64,000 nt of DNA from Pseudomonadota bacterium (GTDB lineage: Bacteria > Desulfobacterota > Desulfobacteria > Desulfobacterales > RPRI01). Location of the stretch: positions 1 to 64,000 of the forward strand of contig JAHITX010000080.1 in NCBI GenBank assembly GCA_018817425.1, in the 5' to 3' direction. The translations under genes and the position numbers were made by a program. Below the pieces are notes generated by a model. The model saw only the letters and a list, made by a program, of their open reading frames with translations, was not told the DNA's origin and searched no databases. Every line of letters begins with the position of its first letter. Position 1 is the first letter of the stretch. Positions 7,956 to 16,569 of the stretch are shown in pieces.

Positions 7956-8183
7956 TTAAGATTTTTTACGCGTATAGATTGTTTGGTATTTTTGTGGCGA
8001 AGCTTTCATGCATTCAGCACAACCAGACTCTGCATCAGCATCAAAGGGTTCCAAAAGCACTTCAAAGCCTATTTCTTTATACATTTCTAACATTTCTGAA
8101 AGGCGTGGATCATCATAAGTTGCTCGCTTTTCCCATCCTTCAAGTGTTAACTGTTCAGAACGTTTCATTTTGTTAGTCTCCAA
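7956..8183 (-). CDS. Small conserved-type protein with a CAEC motif
   Basis: A 75-residue soluble protein, not assigned to a function. It has an acidic helical N-terminal half (DDPRLSEMLEMYKEIGFEVL), a loop containing CAEC, and ends in a basic strand, YQTIYTRKK. Proteins of this general pattern, an IGFEV segment followed by CxxC and an IYTRK end, recur in sulfate reducers as far as I recall. It lies 22 bases before the reductase gene and 18 bases after the stop of the FlgT/CsgG-like gene, so it probably belongs to the same transcript. The start is preceded by a weak ribosome binding site (GGAGACTAAC). Confidence 0.6.
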   Translation of the reverse strand: METNKMKRSEQLTLEGWEKRATYDDPRLSEMLEMYKEIGFEVLLEPFDADAESGCAECMKASPQKYQTIYTRKKS

Positions 8184-8201
8184 TTTTATGGTTTAAAAAA
8201 T

Positions 8202-9329
8202 TTATTTCAGATTACAGTCAAGCCTTTCGGGTGCAACATCGATAACTTCAAGCTTTCCGTCACCGACTTTTTTACCGTCAATCACTTCAGCCAGTTCCTC
8301 GCTTGTTCCTTTGTAGAGCAGGCCGAGTTCCAGGATACCGCCAGCTTTACTCCATCCTTCTTTCTTGCTACTTGCAACTTTTTCTGTTTCTTCTATTGCT
8401 CCGATAACCAATCTTGATTTCTGAAAAGAGTCCACGCCGGTGACATGCAGTTTAAGGGGAGTGCCATTATTTAAAAAATCCTGGAAGGAATTGGTAATTG
8501 CATTTACCAGATATTCATCAACAGCTTTTTTTGCACACATCTGGATTGCTGTCGTTGCCCCGGTAAGAGGACTTATATGGGCAGAGACACCGGTTTTAAC
8601 TACCGAGCCTAAGACGAGACCTGTCTGAGTCTGAATAACCTTTAATTGAAGGCTTGCCTGTATTGATTTTAACCCTGAACCTGGATAAGCCTCTCCGGCA
8701 TCCTGAGCGACAGCTTTTCCCACGACAACATACTGTGCTCCGAATTTCAGCCCTAATGCCTTAGCTGCGTTTGTGTTTCCGGCAAGAGCCTGCCTTCCCT
8801 GATTATTATTTATTATTGCATCAACCTGAGACTTATCAACAAGTTCAAATCCTTTGGCGCCAAGCAAAGAAGCCATTTCTGTTGAGGCAATTCCCATTCC
8901 CAGATTGTCCATACTCTTATAATCCTCTTCGATAAGAATCATCAGTTTTGGATGTTCCATGCTTGCAAGAAGTATCTTCATAGCAATAAGGTCATCTTTG
9001 ATTTTATCAAGAGAAACCGTTGCTTTTATGATTATTTTAAACAGGTCTTCTTCTTTACTTTCTTTTAGTATCGAAAATCTTTTGATATAGCCCTTGGTTC
9101 TTGAAAAAATCTTATCTTTTTTGAGTTCAAAATTTTCTACTTCGGTCTGAGACTGAATAAAAATTCCAACCCCCTGCTCAACAGCCGAACGCTGAGCCTG
9201 GCGTATTGCATCTTCTCTTGATATGGTACTTACCCCTTCAGCCTCAATTGTTTTATCTTCTGCAAAAGAATTGCTGTTAAAAATCATAAAAACCGCAAAT
9301 GCAAACATGAATAATACTGTTTTTTTCAT
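8202..9329 (-). CDS. Exported FlgT/CsgG-like protein
   Basis: A 375-residue protein with a signal peptide (hydrophobic stretch to about residue 22, cleavage after NSFA). Residues 28-115 resemble the FlgT N-terminal domain: EAEGVSTISREDAIRQAQ, AVEQGVGIFI, TEVENFEL. Residues about 130-290 resemble CsgG-type domains (LLGAKGFELVDKSQVDAI, LGLKFGAQYVVVG). A third domain of about 80 residues closes the protein (LVIGAIEETEKV...GGILELGLLYKGT). It is likely periplasmic or outer-membrane associated. Its ATG overlaps the stop of the CsgG-like lipoprotein upstream (ATGA), so the two are translationally coupled. The exact role, whether envelope assembly or secretion, is unknown. Confidence 0.75.
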   Translation of the reverse strand: MKKTVLFMFAFAVFMIFNSNSFAEDKTIEAEGVSTISREDAIRQAQRSAVEQGVGIFIQSQTEVENFELKKDKIFSRTKGYIKRFSILKESKEEDLFKIIIKATVSLDKIKDDLIAMKILLASMEHPKLMILIEEDYKSMDNLGMGIASTEMASLLGAKGFELVDKSQVDAIINNNQGRQALAGNTNAAKALGLKFGAQYVVVGKAVAQDAGEAYPGSGLKSIQASLQLKVIQTQTGLVLGSVVKTGVSAHISPLTGATTAIQMCAKKAVDEYLVNAITNSFQDFLNNGTPLKLHVTGVDSFQKSRLVIGAIEETEKVASSKKEGWSKAGGILELGLLYKGTSEELAEVIDGKKVGDGKLEVIDVAPERLDCNLK

Positions 9330-10054
9330 TTGGTTAAACCTTTCACATTATCAACCTGCACCTTATATGCAGGGTCAAGTTTTATACAATTTAAAAATAA
9401 CCTGTTAGCTTCTTCTTTATTCCCCTTGTCAAGCGCATCAAGCCCCTGTGAAAAATAAATTGCCGCATCCGGATTGCCGGTACTCTTTACTTTAACAGGA
9501 TTAAACGCAACTTTCATTGATTTTGCAATCTTTGCAGCAAGGTCAACAGCTATATTTATAAATCCGCCGATGTCTCCTGTTATAAATTCAGCCATCAGGA
9601 CTTCTCCGGTCTCGACATTTATTATTCTGGCATCTATGCGTACATTGTTTCCAAGCACCATAAAAGATCCGAAAACAATGGATTGCGCTCCAAGCAATTT
9701 TCCGGCCTTTACTGCGGTCGACTGATCCACGCTGCCACTCTGGCCAAGAGCGATTTCTTTTAAGATCGCCTGAATTTTTTCACGCTCAATGATCTGAAGA
9801 GTCGTATTGCTGTTTTTAAGATCAGTAGTCAGCATGGCAGAAAGCCCCTTGCTTAAAGGAGCATATTTTTCAGGCTCAGTAACCGAGTTGTTTTCAAAAG
9901 GCAATACAGCCATTGTTTCAGGTACTTGATATACAGCTGCATCAGATGGTTTTTCATCCTCTTGGATAATTTCTTTTGAAACACCGGCACATCCGCAAAA
10001 AAGCAAAAAAAGTATAAGTGTTGTAATAACATGGGTATTAAAATTTTTCATCAT
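9326..10054 (-). CDS. CsgG-like outer-membrane lipoprotein
   Basis: I place the start at 10054 because a signal peptide begins there (MMKNFNTHVITTLILFLLFC) after an AAAGGGATC ribosome binding site; a longer frame up to 10198 adds 48 residues overlapping the preceding gene and looks spurious. The mature N terminus would be the lipobox cysteine in FCGC. The body is a CsgG-type domain: MAVLPFENNS, KGLSAMLTTDL, LQIIEREKIQAILKEI, AGKLLGAQSIVFGSF, DARIINVETGEVL. The final 40 residues look like a TPR hairpin (AIYFSQGLDALDKGNKEEAN). CsgG family members form or assist outer-membrane secretion pores. It sits between two related genes in one operon. Confidence 0.8.
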   Translation of the reverse strand: MMKNFNTHVITTLILFLLFCGCAGVSKEIIQEDEKPSDAAVYQVPETMAVLPFENNSVTEPEKYAPLSKGLSAMLTTDLKNSNTTLQIIEREKIQAILKEIALGQSGSVDQSTAVKAGKLLGAQSIVFGSFMVLGNNVRIDARIINVETGEVLMAEFITGDIGGFINIAVDLAAKIAKSMKVAFNPVKVKSTGNPDAAIYFSQGLDALDKGNKEEANRLFLNCIKLDPAYKVQVDNVKGLTK

Positions 10055-10118
10055 ATGATCCCTTTTTTGTCCAGATATATTGACAAACCTGTGCATTATT
10101 GCAGATAGGGCCAAACAA

Positions 10119-11507
10119 TTACGGATAAGTTCCGCCTGTCGTTGGAAACTGCCCGCCGGTAGTTGGAAGTTGCCCCCCAGTAGGTGGTTGGTGTTCAATA
10201 TTCTCTTCCCCTAACGTTTCTTCCCCTACTCCGGTTATTCCAAGATCTCCAATATCTATTCCCAAAATATCCGTTCCGGTATAATCACTGTTAATCAGAG
10301 AGTCAACTGCGGTCGAAGTATCCATTATCAGTTTGCTTTCTTCAGAACTCATTAAAGATTCAATAGCTGTGGATATTTTAGAACCCTTTAAATTTATCAG
10401 GTTATTTATATTCGGATAATTTGCCTCCGGGCAACTGTAAGCCGCTTCTTTTGCAAGGTCAAAATTTGGATCTTCTTTAAGGGCCATATCGAAATAACTC
10501 TTTGCCTCTTGCCATTTACCGGCATCTAAGGCATCTAAGGCATTACCATAATGAACCAAAGCATTGTAAACCTTTGTATGAACAACTCCGATAGCTTTTT
10601 TTTCTTTATCTGCCAGCTTTATTCCCATGATTTTTGCTATATCTTTTATAATTATCGCAGGAAGTTCAAAAAACTTATCCTTTTCAACAGATGCAGATTC
10701 ACTGCCTTTGATATTTTCAGTTTCGGTTGAAGCTAAGGTGGTTATGGCTTTAATACTGCCAATCGAAAGATTGCCGAGAACAATATTACGAGCGCCAAGA
10801 AGTTTACCAACCTTAGGTGCTGTACCCTGTTTAACAAGGCCTGTTTGCCCCAGCTTCATTTCTTCCAGAAGAGCCTGCAATCTGATTCTTTCTACAACTT
10901 GTATTGACTTTATTTTTGAAAGATCTGAAATAATCATTGCCGCAAGGCCTTTTCTGAACGCATGGAGGCTTTTATCAGGTGAAAGATCCTCATAATAGCA
11001 AACGGCAACTGTGTTGGAAGCGGGTTGTGTTGCCATTAGTGTTTTTTCCTGAGCAAGAGCTTTTGTTGCAAGCTTACGGCTTTGGGCAATCCTTAACAAA
11101 GTGATTTGACGTGATATTGCTTCTTCCAAAATAGGGTTATCTTTATTTTTGTAACCCTGCCAAATCTGTATAGCCTTATTGAAATTTCCCTTACCAAGAT
11201 AAGCAAGCCCATTATAATAGGTAGCAAATGGTTCTCCGGGTTCTTTTGCCAGGGTAGCCTCAAATCCGGAGATTGCTTTATCGAAACGGCCAGTTTTTAA
11301 ATACCAAACTCCAAGCTTATTTCCTGATTTAACTGAATCCGGATTTTCTCCGATATATCCCTCATAAACAGGTAAAGCGCCATCATCTGTTGCAAATCCA
11401 CTCAGTTGTTTGTTGTTTGAAGGCCTGTCAACTCCCCCGCAACCTTGAGTTATTGCTATAGCAATGATAAAAAATAACATTATGAAAATATTTTGCTTGA
11501 TACGCAT
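10119..11507 (-). CDS. TPR and CsgG-domain lipoprotein
   Basis: A 462-residue lipoprotein: signal peptide to about residue 22 with lipobox ITQGC, two or three TPR-like helices at 50-140 (GNKLGVWYLKTGRFDKAISG, YYNGLAYLGKGNFNKAIQIW), a CsgG-type domain at 165-300 (VAVCYYEDLSP, IQVVERIRLQALLEEM, KLLGARNIVLGNL), another TPR near 320-350 (HYGNALDALDAGKWQEAKSY), and a low-complexity tail with three PxTGGQ/T repeats. It heads the minus-strand envelope operon, 64 bases ahead of the second CsgG-like gene; the two are clear paralogues with different flanking domains. Probably anchored in the outer membrane facing the periplasm. Confidence 0.8.
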   Translation of the reverse strand: MRIKQNIFIMLFFIIAIAITQGCGGVDRPSNNKQLSGFATDDGALPVYEGYIGENPDSVKSGNKLGVWYLKTGRFDKAISGFEATLAKEPGEPFATYYNGLAYLGKGNFNKAIQIWQGYKNKDNPILEEAISRQITLLRIAQSRKLATKALAQEKTLMATQPASNTVAVCYYEDLSPDKSLHAFRKGLAAMIISDLSKIKSIQVVERIRLQALLEEMKLGQTGLVKQGTAPKVGKLLGARNIVLGNLSIGSIKAITTLASTETENIKGSESASVEKDKFFELPAIIIKDIAKIMGIKLADKEKKAIGVVHTKVYNALVHYGNALDALDAGKWQEAKSYFDMALKEDPNFDLAKEAAYSCPEANYPNINNLINLKGSKISTAIESLMSSEESKLIMDTSTAVDSLINSDYTGTDILGIDIGDLGITGVGEETLGEENIEHQPPTGGQLPTTGGQFPTTGGTYP

Positions 11508-11594
11508 GGTTTTACACTACCCTGTTTTTAGTTGATTTATTCCTTTTTCTACACTCTTATGCAACTATTATCAAGTGAAAAAAAATAGTTATAT

Positions 11595-12137
11595 TTATTT
11601 GCAAAACCCTCTTTCATAAAGATACTTCCCGGATTTGCATAATCCAAGGGTACAAGCTTTACGGGAGTTTTCACATAAGCGCGAAATTTTCAACAACTGT
11701 AAGTGATTCGAGAAAAGTGCCCGCCTTTTCAAGTACCTCGGTTTTCCCTTTGGCAATAGCCGCGACCTTTGCATCATCCGGCGACTGGTTGCCTGCAAAT
11801 GGTTGGTCTACGGAGCCAGTTTCAAAACGCCCCATTTTGGCCGATCTCAGCGTTGGGCTCAAATTTCAATCCTCGAAATACTCAATGTATTCCAGTGGTT
11901 GAAATTTTCTCCCGCCTTGAGCTTGACCAAACTGAAACGTTTTGAAAGTGGTTCTACGGTATAGGAAAATGTTTGAACTTCATTTGTTTTCGGCAAGTCA
12001 TCGAGACAAAAGGCCATAAAAGCTGAAATCGGAAGGCCGATTATAACTTCTCTGCTAAATCTCAAAAGCGGACGATAGATTTTTTCTGCTTGATACACAG
12101 CATGGTTTTTATATTTTGGTATTTCAGAATATACCAT
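11595..12137 (-). pseudogene. Interrupted FlgT-N-like gene (MITE insertion)
   Basis: Two fragments flank the MITE at 11813-11954. The upstream piece (12137 downwards) ends QTFSYTV; the downstream piece begins DQPFAGNQSPDDAK and continues KAGTFLESLTVVENFAL. Removing the element and one TACG copy joins them exactly in frame as FSYTVDQPFAG. The joined product matches the N-terminal region of the exported protein encoded at 8202-9329 (DA...A...E..G.F..S.T.VENF.L). A stop then appears right after FALM, and the remaining ~70 bases read on only in another frame, so the 3' end is also decayed or truncated. The original start is uncertain. Confidence 0.7.
11813..11954 (+). mobile_element. MITE-like element, copy 2 (142 bp)
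   Basis: Same length and orientation as copy 1. Ends GAGCCAGTTTCAAAACG and CGTTTTGAAAGTGGTTC (one change at the outer end). Flanked by the direct repeat TACG at 11809-11812 and 11955-11958. It splits a FlgT-like gene. Confidence 0.88.
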
Positions 12138-12151
12138 GCATAAAACTTTTT

Positions 12152-13567
12152 CTAAAACATTTCATTTTGATTGTTTTTTGCATGGGACTTCTTCATTTTA
12201 CGTCTTATAGCATCTTTTTTTAAAATTTCATAATAATGCATAATCTGGTTTACATAATTAACGGCTTCCGAGCCTCTGCAATATCCAAACTTTGCCTTGG
12301 AATAATACTTTTGTTCACTCAATAAAGGTAGTACTTTTGAAATAGATGCCCATCTATATGGATTTATTTTCATTTGTATTGCAAGATCCATAGCATCTGA
12401 AATATGGCCTTGGCCTATATTATATGCTGCCAGAGAAATAAACAGTCTGTCCTGTTTTGATTTTAATCGATAGTATTTGTGTAATTTCTTTAGATGTCGA
12501 ACCCCTGCATGGATATTTTGTTCAGGGTCGAATATGTTGCCCAATCCCAGGCTGAATGCTGTTTCGGGAGTTATCTGCATGAATCCGTAAGCACCTGCAT
12601 AGCTTTGCGCGAAAGGATCAAACCTTGATTCCTGGTATGCCATGGCTGTTATCAACCTCCAGTCAAAACCATAAGTGCTTGAGGCTTCTTTGATAAACTG
12701 GCTGTATATGGGAAACCTTGTTCTCAACATTACATAAAATACTATTATATCCGTGCTGTCAAAAGAATCAATTCCTGAATAATATCTGTTGCGGATTGCG
12801 GCATATTTTCCATTTTTATTTATAATTTTAAAGAAATCATTTATACGCAATAAAAGAGTTTTGTCATTAAGTTTAACCGCCCATCCTACAGGTTCAAAGT
12901 CACTGATTGCTCCGGCAATTACAACCTGCGGATTATATCTTCTGTTAAGATTGGCTATATTTGAGTATGCAATAGTAATCTTAATTTTTTTCATTGCAAC
13001 ATTTTCTATCAATTCTTCGTCATAGGTATTTTCACTGGAAACTATTTTAAGATTAATTCCCTGCTCTTTTAATTTCTTTAGCTGATCTTCATAAGGGGAG
13101 CCTTTTCTGACATGAACATACCGGTCTGTAAGATCCTTTTTGGTTTTTATAAGCCATGCTTTATTTTTTCTAATAATAATATGCTGCCGAACATTCATAT
13201 AGCTATCTGAAAAGGCTACCTCTTTTATCCTTTCCGGAGTAATTGTAATATTTGCAGCGATAAAAGAATTTTTGGTTTTTTTCAAAGCAGGTATCAAGTC
13301 TTCCGGTTTTTCTACTACATGTACATTAAGTTTTACACCAAGATATTCTGCAAAAGCCTTTGCCAGTTCATATTCAAAACCCAAAGGCTGATCTTTATAA
13401 AAATAGTAACAATGAGCGTTGTTTAATGTAATTACATTTATTTGCCCGCTTTTTAGAATATTATTGAGGCTTGCATTTTCAGAGTTCTTTACCCATACAA
13501 TGAATACGCAAAAAGCAAGATACAAGAATACGACAAATAAATTGTAATAACGGGGTTTTTTCTTCAT
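12152..13567 (-). CDS. mltF: Membrane-bound lytic murein transglycosylase F
   Basis: A 471-residue protein with the MltF architecture: an N-terminal hydrophobic segment (LFVVFLYLAFCVFIVWV), a family-3 solute-binding-like domain at about 38-265 (VITLNNAHCYYFYKDQPLGFE region), and an SLT lysozyme-like domain at about 285-430 with catalytic glutamate in MAYQESRFDP, followed by GAYGFMQITPETA and SLAAYNIGQGH. It cleaves peptidoglycan to 1,6-anhydromuropeptides, and the regulatory domain senses muropeptides in relatives. Length is close to that of the E. coli protein. It could supply cell wall remodelling, and possibly assist release or assembly of the tail-like particle, but nothing links it to that operon except proximity. 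Confidence 0.92.
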   Translation of the reverse strand: MKKKPRYYNLFVVFLYLAFCVFIVWVKNSENASLNNILKSGQINVITLNNAHCYYFYKDQPLGFEYELAKAFAEYLGVKLNVHVVEKPEDLIPALKKTKNSFIAANITITPERIKEVAFSDSYMNVRQHIIIRKNKAWLIKTKKDLTDRYVHVRKGSPYEDQLKKLKEQGINLKIVSSENTYDEELIENVAMKKIKITIAYSNIANLNRRYNPQVVIAGAISDFEPVGWAVKLNDKTLLLRINDFFKIINKNGKYAAIRNRYYSGIDSFDSTDIIVFYVMLRTRFPIYSQFIKEASSTYGFDWRLITAMAYQESRFDPFAQSYAGAYGFMQITPETAFSLGLGNIFDPEQNIHAGVRHLKKLHKYYRLKSKQDRLFISLAAYNIGQGHISDAMDLAIQMKINPYRWASISKVLPLLSEQKYYSKAKFGYCRGSEAVNYVNQIMHYYEILKKDAIRRKMKKSHAKNNQNEMF

Positions 13568-13597
13568 AAAATTATCATTGATAGTTTGATAGAGTCG

Positions 13598-13987
13598 TTA
13601 AAAGGCTCCAAGCTGGCACTCTTTTATTTTTATTCCAAGAGATTCGCATGCGCAACTAACTGAAAATTTTGTAATATTTAAAGTGCCGGCTATTTCCCAT
13701 GCTTTGATGCATAAAAGTTTGCCATCATAAAGACTGTTGCGAATGGCGGCTTCAAGCTCCTTTGATACAAAATCTTCGGCGATTACAATTTTTTTATCAG
13801 GTTTATAACCAAACAATCCAAGTTGGCACCGTGCAAGTTTGAGCTTAAGACGGTCTGCAGCAGCTCCTATATCACAAGCCGGAACTTGCAATCTCCGAGC
13901 AATCTCAAATGCATCGGTGCATGAAAGTTCGTTATCTGCCACAAGGCTCATAATTTCATTTTCAAGATCACTTTCTTTTATAGCCAT
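13598..13987 (-). CDS. Small protein with two tandem ~55-residue repeats
   Basis: A 129-residue soluble protein made of two similar halves: LSCTDAFEIARRLQVPACDI...ARCQLGLF and LLCIKAWEIAGTLNITKFSV...KECQLGAF. Each half ends with the same CQLG(L/A)F signature and has a helix-turn-helix-like spacing of small and hydrophobic residues (EIA..L.....I). The cysteines at the starts and ends of the halves are conserved between them and could bind metal. I do not recognise a named family; a DNA-binding or metal-binding role is possible. It is encoded 30 bases upstream of mltF on the same strand and may be cotranscribed. Confidence 0.65.
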   Translation of the reverse strand: MAIKESDLENEIMSLVADNELSCTDAFEIARRLQVPACDIGAAADRLKLKLARCQLGLFGYKPDKKIVIAEDFVSKELEAAIRNSLYDGKLLCIKAWEIAGTLNITKFSVSCACESLGIKIKECQLGAF

Positions 13988-14114
13988 TACAATATCCCTT
14001 TTTGTTGTACGACAATGATTTATTTATTTTAATAATTACTAATAATACGCTCATGTTTTGACTTTTTGAGTGTTAATTATTATTATAAAACAATTGTAAA
14101 AAATTACATCTACA

Positions 14115-14250
14115 GAGCCACTTTCAAAACGTTTCAGTTTGGTCAAGGCGGGTGAAAATTTTAACCGCAGGAATACATAGAGTATTTCGAGGATTAAAAA
14201 TTTCACCCAACGCAGAGATCGGCCAAAATGGGACGTTTTGAAACTGGCCC
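14115..14250 (-). mobile_element. MITE-like element, copy 3 (136 bp, inverted)
   Basis: Inverted relative to copies 1 and 2: starts GAGCCACTTTCAAAACG and ends CGTTTTGAAACTGGCCC. Flanked by TACA at 14111-14114 and 14251-14254. It lies in the 410-bp divergent gap between the small repeat protein and the M48 protease gene. Apart from the element, the gap is AT-rich and must hold both promoters, none of which I can place confidently. Confidence 0.87.
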
Positions 14251-14397
14251 TACAGCTAAATTGCGGATACATCTCTGTTTATAATAACCGCTAAACTATA
14301 TACGAAACATCATATCAAATCAAATCGAATGTGAAGTAACTATTTGATAAATAAATATAGTGTTTTGCCATTAACGGAAAAGGGGTTTTAAAATATA

Positions 14398-15831
14398 ATG
14401 AAACATATAAAATTCTCGATGAAAATCCTTTTAATATATAGCATAATATTTTTTTTTGGAACTTCTTTTGGATTTCAAAAGGCTTATTGCCTGACAGTGA
14501 AAGAGGAAGAAAAACTTGCCGTTGAATTTCTTAAAGCTGTTGCAGAACATTATGAAATTGTTGATGACCCTGTTTTGGTAAAGTATATTAACGATATAGG
14601 GGGCAAGATATTGGCTGCTGCTCCACCCCAGCCTTTTACCTACCGGTTTAATATAATAAAAGATGAAAATTTTAATGCATTTGCAGGACCTGCGGGAAAT
14701 GTATTTTTTCACAGCGGATTAATTGAGGCTATGGACAATGAAGAAGAACTTGCAGGCATAATGGCTCATGAAATTACACATGTAGTATGCCGCCATCTTT
14801 CCGACCGGTTTGAAAAATCAAAAAAAATTGAAATCGCAACTCTTGCAGGAATGGCTGCCGGCATACTCCTTGGAGCTGGTGGGGCAGGAGATGCCGGGAA
14901 TGCACTGCTTATGGGCACAGCTGCTATGGGGCAGTCGCTTTCTCTTGCTTACAGCCGCGAAGATGAAATACAGGCCGATCAGATAGGTTTGAATTACCTT
15001 AGAAAAGCAGGATACACAGGTGACGGAACATTAAGTATGTTAAAGAAAATACGTGACAAACGCTGGTATGACCCTAATGATATTCCTGTTTATCTATCAA
15101 CTCACCCTGCAGTTGAAGACCGTATAAACTATCTTAGCAACCGAATAGAAGAAAATGCCGGGGCTTCAAACAAGAAATCGGTTTTAAACAATGATAATTT
15201 TGAAAAAGCACATACAAGGCTTCTCGTCATGTACGGCAATAAGGAAAATGTTTTAAAAATGTTTAAAGAGGATGTGAACAAGCATCCAAAAGATATCATG
15301 GCCCAATATAAATATGCCCTGATTTTATCTCAAAACGGGAATAGATTGGATGCGGTGGAATATTTTAAAAAAGCTCTTGAGAAGAATCCTTTTGACCCCG
15401 AAATTTTAAGAGATCTTGGGAAAACATATTTTCAGGATGGACGATATCCTGAAGCGCAAAAAACCCTTGAAGGAGCGATAAGCCTTGCTCCGGATGACCC
15501 TGAGACGCAATTCTTTTTGGGACGTATTAAAGCGGAAACCGGAAAATTGAAAGAAGCCAGAGATTTGTTTTTAAACATAACCGGCAAATATCCATTTTAC
15601 AATATGGCATTATATTATCTTGGTGAAACAAGCGGGAAAATGGATAATATGGCTGATGCCCATTACTATTTGGGTTTGTTTTATATAAACAAAAAAGATG
15701 ATAAAAATGCCCGCTTTCATTTTGAAAAGGCATTGGAAAAAACAGAGGATAAAAACAGAAAATCTGAAATTGAAGATTTTCTTGAAAAATATAAGAAAAA
15801 GGGCAAAAAAGCCCCTAAAGAAAAATCTTGA
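14398..15831 (+). CDS. M48 family metalloprotease with C-terminal TPRs (BepA-like)
   Basis: A 477-residue exported protease. A signal peptide covers about residues 1-32. The catalytic domain has HEITH at 124-128 (zinc ligands and catalytic glutamate) and the downstream third-ligand region REDEIQADQIGLNYL near 190. After about residue 270, four or more TPR helices follow (AQYKYALILSQNGNRLDAVE, ILRDLGKTYFQDGRYPEAQK, QFFLGRIKAETGKLKEARDL). This layout and length match BepA/YfgC, periplasmic proteases that clear misassembled outer-membrane proteins such as LptD, but orthology cannot be proven here. The C terminus is lysine-rich. A MITE lies 7 bases after the stop. Confidence 0.88.
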   Translation: MKHIKFSMKILLIYSIIFFFGTSFGFQKAYCLTVKEEEKLAVEFLKAVAEHYEIVDDPVLVKYINDIGGKILAAAPPQPFTYRFNIIKDENFNAFAGPAGNVFFHSGLIEAMDNEEELAGIMAHEITHVVCRHLSDRFEKSKKIEIATLAGMAAGILLGAGGAGDAGNALLMGTAAMGQSLSLAYSREDEIQADQIGLNYLRKAGYTGDGTLSMLKKIRDKRWYDPNDIPVYLSTHPAVEDRINYLSNRIEENAGASNKKSVLNNDNFEKAHTRLLVMYGNKENVLKMFKEDVNKHPKDIMAQYKYALILSQNGNRLDAVEYFKKALEKNPFDPEILRDLGKTYFQDGRYPEAQKTLEGAISLAPDDPETQFFLGRIKAETGKLKEARDLFLNITGKYPFYNMALYYLGETSGKMDNMADAHYYLGLFYINKKDDKNARFHFEKALEKTEDKNRKSEIEDFLEKYKKKGKKAPKEKS

Positions 15832-15837
15832 TTAACT

Positions 15838-15980
15838 GAGCCACTTTCAAAACGTTTCAGTTTGGTCAAGCTCAAGGCGGGCGAAGATTTCAACCGCAGG
15901 AATACATTGAGTATTTCGAGGATTGAAATTTGAGACCAACGCTTAAGATCGGCCAAAATGGGGCGTTTTGAAACTGGCTC
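15838..15980 (-). mobile_element. MITE-like element, copy 4 (143 bp, inverted)
   Basis: Starts GAGCCACTTTCAAAACG, ends CGTTTTGAAACTGGCTC. Flanking tetranucleotides are AACT (15834-15837) and AACC (15981-15984), a direct repeat with one change. It sits between two convergent genes, 7 bases after the M48 stop and touching the stop codon of the deaminase gene. Confidence 0.85.
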
Positions 15981-16569
15981 AACCGGCTTCACGCGAGTTA
16001 TAGATTTTTCCACCTTGCAAGGAATAATTTAGAAGAACTTTTGCTGCTTTTTCCCGTTTGACATCGGATATGACTACAATACCTCTCTTCTCAAGTTCGG
16101 TTTTCCACTCCTTAATTTTCGGTCCTTCATCAAATCCGATTTTTCTTGCATCATAATCACTAGCGCCTGTTATGACTTTTCGTACTCCGGACCAGACAAT
16201 CGCACCCAGACACATAGCACATGGTTCCGTACTTGCTACAAGCTCATGAGCAGGCAAACCCTGACCTCCAAGGTCGTAGGTGCCGGCTTTTTTCTGCGCA
16301 AGCGCAAAAGCCACAATTTCCGCATGCAGAACAGACAAGGCTTCTAAAGTAACCAGGTTTACGCCAAGAGAAATCAATTTCCCTGATTCAGACTCAAAGA
16401 TTGCAGCAGCAAAAGGGCCTCCGGTGCCATTGGAAACATTAAGTTGTGAGGCTTCGATAACAAAAGACATGCGATCCTCAACGGATAACATATAAGCAGG
16501 CTGGTTGCTTATGAAAGTATTAATCCAATCCGGAAGCTTTATTTCTATAACTCTTTCTTGAAATGACAT
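15979..16569 (-). CDS. Nucleoside deaminase of the cytidine deaminase-like superfamily
   Basis: A 196-residue zinc hydrolase. The active-site signature is complete: HAE (zinc histidine and proton-shuttling glutamate) in VLHAEIVAFA, and PCAMC (two zinc cysteines) in STEPCAMCLGAIVWSG. It has the extended PFAAAIFESESGKLI N-terminal strands of the guanine deaminase / tRNA adenosine deaminase branch, and a C-terminal tail of about 40 residues. Substrate could be guanine, another purine nucleobase or nucleoside; the sequence alone does not decide. The stop codon TGA uses the outermost GA of MITE copy 4; without the element the same codon position would read TAA. Confidence 0.85.
   Translation of the reverse strand: MSFQERVIEIKLPDWINTFISNQPAYMLSVEDRMSFVIEASQLNVSNGTGGPFAAAIFESESGKLISLGVNLVTLEALSVLHAEIVAFALAQKKAGTYDLGGQGLPAHELVASTEPCAMCLGAIVWSGVRKVITGASDYDARKIGFDEGPKIKEWKTELEKRGIVVISDVKREKAAKVLLNYSLQGGKIYNSREAG

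Noticed and set aside
10055-10198. N-terminal extension of the CsgG-like lipoprotein
   Set aside because: It overlaps the 3' end of the upstream gene and would bury the signal peptide that begins at 10054.
14051-14272. Small minus-strand frame over MITE copy 3
   Set aside because: It is made of element sequence and flank; the same spurious frames occur at copies 2, 4 and 5 with shared FESGS- or FETGS-like residues.
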